A DNA stretch of 64,000 bases from positions 1 through 64,000 of IMG/VR virus record IMGVR_UViG_3300031787_000083; one strand, given 5' to 3'. The notes below the pieces were generated by a model, which searched no databases, had not been told where the DNA came from, and saw only the letters and a list, made by a program, of their open reading frames with translations. Positions 59,328-64,000 of this stretch are shown here, piece after piece (position 1 is the stretch's first letter; each line of letters starts with the position of its first letter). The position numbers and the translations under genes were made by a program. This DNA is from a virus.

Positions 59328-59885
59328 TTAATAAAAGTTAACGATGTAATTATTTCCAGAACAACCACAGTTGCTCTTTATAAAATTGTTTAACATATTG
59401 TTTGCTTGTACATAAAGCTTGTTAGCAGTATCTACAGCACAGTTGTTTGCAGCAGCTATTGAACCTGATATCATGTAGTAGATGCTAGTCAATGTCACTT
59501 TTGATTGTGTTTTGATAGCAAGATCACACTCCATTAAATCAAGCTTCATAAATGCATTATCAAACTTTTCCTGTATAAGCTCAGTACGCATGATGTTCTT
59601 TTCTACATTATAAGTAAGAGCAGGTGCCACTGTATACTTTAGATAGTATATGCCATCTGGTAGAGGAATCAATGGTTCACCTACAGCACTAAGTCCTAAA
59701 GATGCAGAATTGAATATATTAAAGTCATTTGGAACAAATGGTAAAGATACCACTCCAAAGTTAGGTACTGTTATTTCTATTGTAGGGGAGCTTACAACAG
59801 GAGGATCTGTGTCATATGTTGAAGCGTCAGCAACACCCAATGTTAGGGTGTTATAGGTTGGTATTACCAGTATATCTAAGACCAT
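59328..59885 (-). CDS. Structural-region protein with beta N-domain
   Basis: 185 residues from the ATG at 59885. The frame extends to 59942, but those 19 codons lie in a terminator hairpin, so MVLDILVIPTYNTLTLGVAD is taken as the start. The N-terminal 90 residues are beta-rich (SPTIEITVPNFGVVSLPF; DGIYYLKYTVAP), like an Ig-type or neck domain. The C-terminal part is helical (EKFDNAFMKLDLMECDLAIK), ending with NCGCSGNNYIV. The family is not recognised. A head decoration or neck role would suit the position. Confidence 0.6.
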   Translation of the reverse strand: MVLDILVIPTYNTLTLGVADASTYDTDPPVVSSPTIEITVPNFGVVSLPFVPNDFNIFNSASLGLSAVGEPLIPLPDGIYYLKYTVAPALTYNVEKNIMRTELIQEKFDNAFMKLDLMECDLAIKTQSKVTLTSIYYMISGSIAAANNCAVDTANKLYVQANNMLNNFIKSNCGCSGNNYIVNFY

Positions 59886-59887
59886 GT

Positions 59888-59942
59888 TATTTAAAATAAA
59901 AATGCCAGAGGATTTGAGAAATATCCTCTCACCCTCTGGCAT
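59888..59942 (-). terminator. Terminator/attenuator after the 387-residue protein gene
   Basis: A perfect 10-bp stem (ATGCCAGAGG at 59902-59911 with CCTCTGGCAT at 59933-59942). On the minus strand it is followed by TTTTTATTTTAAATAAC. A nested alternative hairpin (GAGGAT at 59908-59913 with ATCCTC at 59923-59928) competes for the same bases. The next start codon is 17 nt after the stem. Confidence 0.75.
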
Positions 59943-59970
59943 AGGTTAATATGATAACTACCTTATTCTA

Positions 59971-61134
59971 TTAAGGAATCAAAGTAGTTGTTGTTGAAGT
60001 ACTAGGCCAAACAGTTGTTGTGGTAGAAGTTGTTGTAATACAACCATTATCACTAGCAACAGTTCCTAAAGCACCTTCTAATACAGCTTCAATTGCAGAA
60101 CTTAAGTTCTGAGGAGAAGCTATGATTACAGTGCTATCTTCCATGATATAATCACCCCACTGGTAAGTAGATTTGTCATAAGCGTTAAACTTAACATAGT
60201 AGGTATCATAGGTAGTACCATCTGTTACCCAGCTTTCAAAGTTTTCGTTATAACCAACCATTCTGTACAAGTGCTTAAGGTAACCAGCTTGGTAGCTATA
60301 GAAATTCTTTTCTAATTGTTGAATTTCTGCAGAAGTACCTAGAGGGTAGCTAGAGCGTTGAACGATAACAGGTTCAGCAACAAAGTTACATCTGTCAGCA
60401 ACAATGAAGTCAGCAGTAGTTGCAGGACCAGAATACACGAATGTGCGGAAGTAAAATCTGTCATACTCCCAAGGGAATGCAGCAACGTCACATGGCTGAC
60501 CATATACAGTTAGAGGCTTACCAGAGATAACTAATACAGCATTCTGATCATTTCCACGTCTTTGGAATTGGTAGAAAGTGTTGAAAGAAATGTTGTCTGG
60601 GTTATCACCAGGAGCTTGTTGTGTCAACTTGATGATAAACTCATCAATTAAAGCAGGCACATCAACATCAGTACAAGGATCACCACCACAGTCACAACAA
60701 GGAGCTTGTACAGTTACTGAGCGAGTGAAACCATTGAAGTATAGGGTATCAACGTAAGAAGAATGACCACGTAAAGTTAATGTTACGATGTCACCACATT
60801 TAACAGTCCAACCACCAACTTCAGTTACTTGGTTAGACACTGTAGAACATCCTGTAACTTTGTACCATTCTGTTACATTTGATTTACCATTACCTCCAGA
60901 GCTTAAAGGTCCAGCAATTTTGTCTGAACGCTTAGAACCCTGTAAATAAGTATTTACTCTACCTTGAGCAACGTAGAAGTATGGAGAGTTACCAATGTTA
61001 CCAGCGTTAGCCACTGTGTAATCACTAGCGAAAAATCCAACTTGACCAGCTGTTAAATCTTGTGTAGAACCAGAGCTAGGTAGAGTGTTTCCTACTGGCA
61101 CCACAAAGAGCGTGGTTAATGAAAAATCAGCCAT
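59971..61134 (-). CDS. Probable virion protein (head auxiliary or tail) with poly-Thr tail
   Basis: 387 residues, beta-rich. It starts MADFSLTTLFVVPVGNTLPS. It has an internal Cys-rich spot (VQAPCCDCGGDPCTDVDVPA) that may bind a metal, then FIIKLTQQAPGD and an aromatic C-terminal half (FYSYQAGYLKHLYRMVGYNE). The last 25 residues are Thr-rich (TTTSTTTTVWPSTSTTTTLI), the same linker type as in other structural proteins here. A strong terminator follows it, which suggests it is made in large amount together with the capsid protein. A decoration or tube protein is likely; the family is not certain. Confidence 0.65.
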   Translation of the reverse strand: MADFSLTTLFVVPVGNTLPSSGSTQDLTAGQVGFFASDYTVANAGNIGNSPYFYVAQGRVNTYLQGSKRSDKIAGPLSSGGNGKSNVTEWYKVTGCSTVSNQVTEVGGWTVKCGDIVTLTLRGHSSYVDTLYFNGFTRSVTVQAPCCDCGGDPCTDVDVPALIDEFIIKLTQQAPGDNPDNISFNTFYQFQRRGNDQNAVLVISGKPLTVYGQPCDVAAFPWEYDRFYFRTFVYSGPATTADFIVADRCNFVAEPVIVQRSSYPLGTSAEIQQLEKNFYSYQAGYLKHLYRMVGYNENFESWVTDGTTYDTYYVKFNAYDKSTYQWGDYIMEDSTVIIASPQNLSSAIEAVLEGALGTVASDNGCITTTSTTTTVWPSTSTTTTLIP

Positions 61135-61164
61135 TTTGTTTTATTTTAAATTGTAAAGAAAAAA

Positions 61165-61896
61165 TTACTCGTTTGTTTGTATTCTGTATATGGAGCTTTG
61201 AACAGCAGATTGGTTCTCTGTATACATTGCTAGGTTTTGTACTGTAAGGTCTAGTAACTCATCCTCAAGATAGGTTTCTAGTTCACAGTCAGAATTTATA
61301 GAGTTTGTACCATCAAATCTCACGTATCCAACTTTATCTATATATTGTGGGTAACGCATGTATGAGATGTATATTTGCTTAGGTGTAAAAGTACCATCTG
61401 TAAATATAGAAATCTCATCAGAGGATAAGGAATTGAACGTTTCTTGATATTCAAATGATGGTTTGTAATGAGTGTTGGTTAAGCAAAATTGTAAATCACC
61501 ATGCTTAGACAAGTCTCTATTAATCCATATCTTTCTATCTGTACATACACCTTTGTCTGCTAATACATAACTATCAATATAGAACATGTATTTAGGAGTG
61601 AGCAGATGAATGTCTGCAGACCATTGATTTAATTCAGCGTTCTTAATTGTTAAGTTAAGAGGTTGATGGTTATATACCATCACCAGACTTTGTAGGTCTT
61701 CATAGCGTTTTTTAAACGAGTCTAGACCTTGTCCTGATACAGTACTAAAACCATCAACCTTTTGCTTTATTAGCTTTATCTGAGCTTCATTTAACGCTAG
61801 AATTTTATCTTCTAGGTTAATTTGCTGATGTTCATTTGTTGATAGTTTATTTAGTTTCTGATCAATTTTGTATAATAAACTATCTACAGGGATCAT
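61165..61896 (-). CDS. Structural-region protein, helical N-terminus and beta C-domain
   Basis: 243 residues. The first 65 residues form a coiled coil (IDQKLNKLSTNEHQQINLED, then KILALNEAQIKLIKQKVDGF). The rest is mixed, with KYMFYIDSYVLADKGVCTDR, GDLQFCLTNTHYKPS and a final helix LEDELLDLTVQNLAMYTENQ. I do not recognise the family. It overlaps the upstream 321-residue gene by 4 nt. The place two genes after the capsid protein suggests a head-tail connector or ring component. Confidence 0.6.
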   Translation of the reverse strand: MIPVDSLLYKIDQKLNKLSTNEHQQINLEDKILALNEAQIKLIKQKVDGFSTVSGQGLDSFKKRYEDLQSLVMVYNHQPLNLTIKNAELNQWSADIHLLTPKYMFYIDSYVLADKGVCTDRKIWINRDLSKHGDLQFCLTNTHYKPSFEYQETFNSLSSDEISIFTDGTFTPKQIYISYMRYPQYIDKVGYVRFDGTNSINSDCELETYLEDELLDLTVQNLAMYTENQSAVQSSIYRIQTNE

Positions 61897-62858
61897 AATG
61901 AAGCTATTTTTTTACCTTTTAATTTACCTTCTAAAGTCAATAATTGATCTTGGTTGTCATCATCTGCTAAGAACTTAACTAATTCATCTTCATCCTTAGC
62001 TATTTCAAACTCACCTTCGTAAACTTTACCATTAGGTCTCACTCTATAAATAGAATGTGCAATGGCTTGTTTAACTAAATCTTTAATATGGAGTAAGTTT
62101 TCCTTCATGTCTGCAAATCTGTTAAATACCTCAATTGGACTTAACCCTTGATATTTGCCATTCTTGAATTCTGTTTGTTTTAATAGGTTATCCACCTGAT
62201 TGTATACAGCTTCTTCTTTAGAATCATCTGATACTGGGAGACCAAGTAGACGAGCTACTTTCTTCTTCTTTTCAGGAGTCATATCATCAAACTTGATGAT
62301 TGCTTTATTAATAAGTTGTTTCTTCTTGAAAATCACCTTATTCTCAATCTCATCATCAGCAACATAATATTGGATGTCTGCTGGATATTCACCACGCTCC
62401 CAAGCTTGATATGAGCTTGCAATTGTTGGATGAACTCTTAACCATGCGAACGCTAGTTCTTGTAATGGTACACTTAAGTCAAAGAAATTATCACCATCTG
62501 ATAACTTAACAGGTTGCACGTGCAGAGAGTCATCAACAGAAGTTGATAAGCCATAATTCCAGAACTGAGCACGAGGACTCAAGTCAACATTCAAAGCATC
62601 TTCAAGCTTTTGTTTTAACTCAGTTACTCTTTCAACCTCCATCTCTCTTTCAAGAGGATCAGAGATTCTTCTGATGTAAGCAGCTTTAGGATCTAATCCT
62701 GTTCTGTACTGACCATCTAACTCTTTGTAAGGATACTTAAATACACCTGTACCAGGGATTCTTGTATAACCTTTCATAGCAAGTCCACCTTGCATCGTTT
62801 GCAATTGTGAGTTGTTGTACTCTTTTTTAATAGTAGAGATTTTTCCTATCTTACCCAT
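61893..62858 (-). CDS. Conserved-type protein following the capsid gene
   Basis: 321 residues, soluble, basic at the start (MGKIGKISTIKKEYNNSQLQ) with a TMQGGLAMKGYTRIPGTGVF segment. A helical region SDPLEREMEVERVTELKQKL follows, then EEAVYNQVDNLLKQTEFKNG. The C-terminus is charged (EDELVKFLADDDNQDQLLTL) and ends in LKGKKIASL. Immediate position after the capsid gene, separated by a strongly structured spacer, fits a head structural or scaffold-like role as in crAss-like phages. There is no catalytic motif. Confidence 0.6.
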   Translation of the reverse strand: MGKIGKISTIKKEYNNSQLQTMQGGLAMKGYTRIPGTGVFKYPYKELDGQYRTGLDPKAAYIRRISDPLEREMEVERVTELKQKLEDALNVDLSPRAQFWNYGLSTSVDDSLHVQPVKLSDGDNFFDLSVPLQELAFAWLRVHPTIASSYQAWERGEYPADIQYYVADDEIENKVIFKKKQLINKAIIKFDDMTPEKKKKVARLLGLPVSDDSKEEAVYNQVDNLLKQTEFKNGKYQGLSPIEVFNRFADMKENLLHIKDLVKQAIAHSIYRVRPNGKVYEGEFEIAKDEDELVKFLADDDNQDQLLTLEGKLKGKKIASL

Positions 62859-62895
62859 ATGTAGTTGTTTTTTTGTTTGGTTTATTTGCAGATGG

Positions 62896-63021
62896 TTCCC
62901 ATCGAAGGGAATGCAGTTAACACTTAGTTAACCCATCCATCTGTGTGAGAAGACTCCCCCACTGGGAGGAGTGGGGGGGAATTCTTCTCTGTATAGTAAT
63001 TCTAACCCTAAGATTAGAATT
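62896..63021 (-). other. Cluster of hairpins between capsid gene and next gene
   Basis: Four inverted repeats in 126 nt: AATTCTAA/TTAGAATT (62998-63005 with 63014-63021, overlapping the capsid stop codon); a GC-rich stem AGAAGA...CCCCCACT with AGTGGGGG...TCTTCT (62948-62988); GTTAAC repeated at 62916-62921 and 62927-62932; and TTCCC/GGGAA (62896-62900 with 62907-62911). No T-run follows any stem on the minus strand. This points to mRNA stabilisation, processing or partial attenuation rather than simple termination. Confidence 0.7.
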
Positions 63022-64000
63022 GTGGTATTTCTTCGATTAACACAGTACGTGATAAATCTTCAATGAATACATCACAACGATCTTTCATCCAGATCTCATA
63101 ACCAGGGAATTTGTTCGCAGAACTCATACCTTGAGACTTAGCAAAGCCTAAGTGGTGACGAGTACCATCGATATAACCCCAAGTCATAGAAGGTGCACCT
63201 TTCATACGTACTTCACGAATGTTGTTCACCATAGAACCATCGCTCATAGGAGATACGTCAAATACCATGAATACAGGTGTAGACTTCTTGTTCTGTCCAA
63301 ATTCTAGGTTTGTTTGAGGAAGGTCTAATTCTTTTAAGTGAATTAGTTCAACACGACCAGTTTCACGTGTAACCATTGCATCGAATGCAAAGTTGTAAGT
63401 GATGTGTTGACCTTCTCCTTGTAAATATCTGTTACCAGAATCAGCCATGAAAGTAAGACCAGAATTTAAAGCATCTGTTTTTAAAGCTTGTTGGAATACG
63501 TCAAAGCCAGCTTCATTAGTGTACATTTTAACACGTCTGTCTTTAACATCCACACGTCTGTAGAATAAGTCACCAAATACAGCACGAATCAAGTTAGCTG
63601 TGAACTCACCACGATTGTATTGTACTAAGTTACCATTGTTACGCATTCTGTGATATACACCAGCAGAAGTACGCTTTAATTCTTGCTTAGAACCATTAGT
63701 CTTCACAGTACCAGGACGAGCCCAGATCATACGCTTAACTTTTAATTCTAACATAGACTTACGCATCCAGAACTCAATAAATGGTTCCCATTTAACATCA
63801 TTACGAGTTAAAGGTAATTGGTTACGTCTTTGAGGAGCATATACTAAGATATCCAATGGATTACCTTTGCTATCTCTCATCATTTTGTCATCAGCCCACT
63901 CTGTAATTTTGTGCTCATAACCATATGCAGAACCTAAAGATTCAAACATAGTAATTTGCTCACCTAAACGAGGAAGACCTAATAAGTCTTGGTCAAATTC
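63014..64000 (-). CDS. Probable major capsid protein (5' end cut by window edge)
   Basis: The frame is open to the right edge, giving the last 328 residues; the ATG at 63949 is internal. The sequence is even, beta-rich and without low complexity, as expected for a capsid lattice protein. Typical stretches are VLIEEIPQF at the end, GTRHHLGFAKSQGMSSANKF, PGYEIWMKDRCDVFIEDLSR and FTANLIRAVFGDLFYRRVDV. Codon choice here looks more uniform than in neighbours, as in highly expressed genes. It is followed by an unusually structured spacer. crAss-like capsid proteins are about 500 residues, so roughly a third is missing. The call rests on composition, position and similarity from memory. Confidence 0.7.
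   Translation of the reverse strand, partial: EFDQDLLGLPRLGEQITMFESLGSAYGYEHKITEWADDKMMRDSKGNPLDILVYAPQRRNQLPLTRNDVKWEPFIEFWMRKSMLELKVKRMIWARPGTVKTNGSKQELKRTSAGVYHRMRNNGNLVQYNRGEFTANLIRAVFGDLFYRRVDVKDRRVKMYTNEAGFDVFQQALKTDALNSGLTFMADSGNRYLQGEGQHITYNFAFDAMVTRETGRVELIHLKELDLPQTNLEFGQNKKSTPVFMVFDVSPMSDGSMVNNIREVRMKGAPSMTWGYIDGTRHHLGFAKSQGMSSANKFPGYEIWMKDRCDVFIEDLSRTVLIEEIPQF

Noticed and set aside
59886-59942. N-terminal extension of the protein ending at 59328 (start at 59942)
   Set aside because: The extension is encoded entirely by a perfect terminator hairpin and its U-run; ATG at 59885 gives a normal start.
1-64000. tRNA genes, integrase or attachment sites
   Set aside because: No cloverleaf-like sequence, recombinase motif or duplicated att-like core was seen; nearly all bases are coding.

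Overview
The window is a contiguous piece of a tailed-phage genome whose host is very probably a member of the Bacteroidota. The coding is dense and AT-rich. Every gene but one lies on the minus strand, and no tRNA, rRNA, CRISPR array or IS element is visible. At least four promoters match the Bacteroidota pattern (TTTG or ATTG, 19-20 nt, TAnnTTTG). A 4,055-residue protein contains the motif GSDFDID, the catalytic signature of the virion RNA polymerases of crAss-like phages. Gene order (capsid protein, small head/neck genes, a gp4-like ring protein, a very large hub/muzzle-like protein, cargo-like proteins, giant RNA polymerase, fibre, lysis) also fits a crAss-like podovirus. All genes read through under the standard bacterial code.

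Layout, in the minus-strand direction of transcription (right to left). 64000-56969: probable major capsid protein (cut by the edge) and head, neck and small fibre genes, including a tail-collar protein. 56784-48161: metallophosphoesterase, three tail-adaptor-type proteins, and a 1,748-residue hub/muzzle candidate with poly-threonine linkers. 48149-38998: putative virion cargo proteins. 38991-22548: the giant RNA polymerase fusion and a 1,424-residue protein with a PD-(D/E)XK nuclease motif. 22400-13153: a 2,959-residue fibre with two collagen-like Gly-X-Y blocks, about 120 YadA-head-like 15-residue repeats and a C-terminal S74 self-cleaving chaperone.

13094-6552 is the most unusual part: a glycosylation and sulfation cassette. 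It holds a GT9-like glycosyltransferase, a PAPS-dependent sulfotransferase, an APS kinase and an HxGH nucleotidyltransferase in one operon. Convergent to it is the only plus-strand gene, a 1,130-residue fusion of a methyltransferase, two glycosyltransferases and a TibC/Aah-type protein heptosyltransferase with its four-cysteine iron finger. DUF6165 and DUF2061 genes lie alongside. My inference is that the cassette decorates Ser/Thr-rich virion fibres, or host surface glycans, with sugars and sulfate.

6483-4458 is a lysis module: holin-like proteins, a spanin-like membrane protein, a GH19 endolysin and two tiny basic proteins. 4428-1 holds secreted or membrane proteins, among them a cohesin/dockerin-like secreted protein, a lipoprotein, two possible CsgG-like proteins and a membrane protein with a zinc ribbon.

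All functional calls come from reading motifs by eye. No database search was run.
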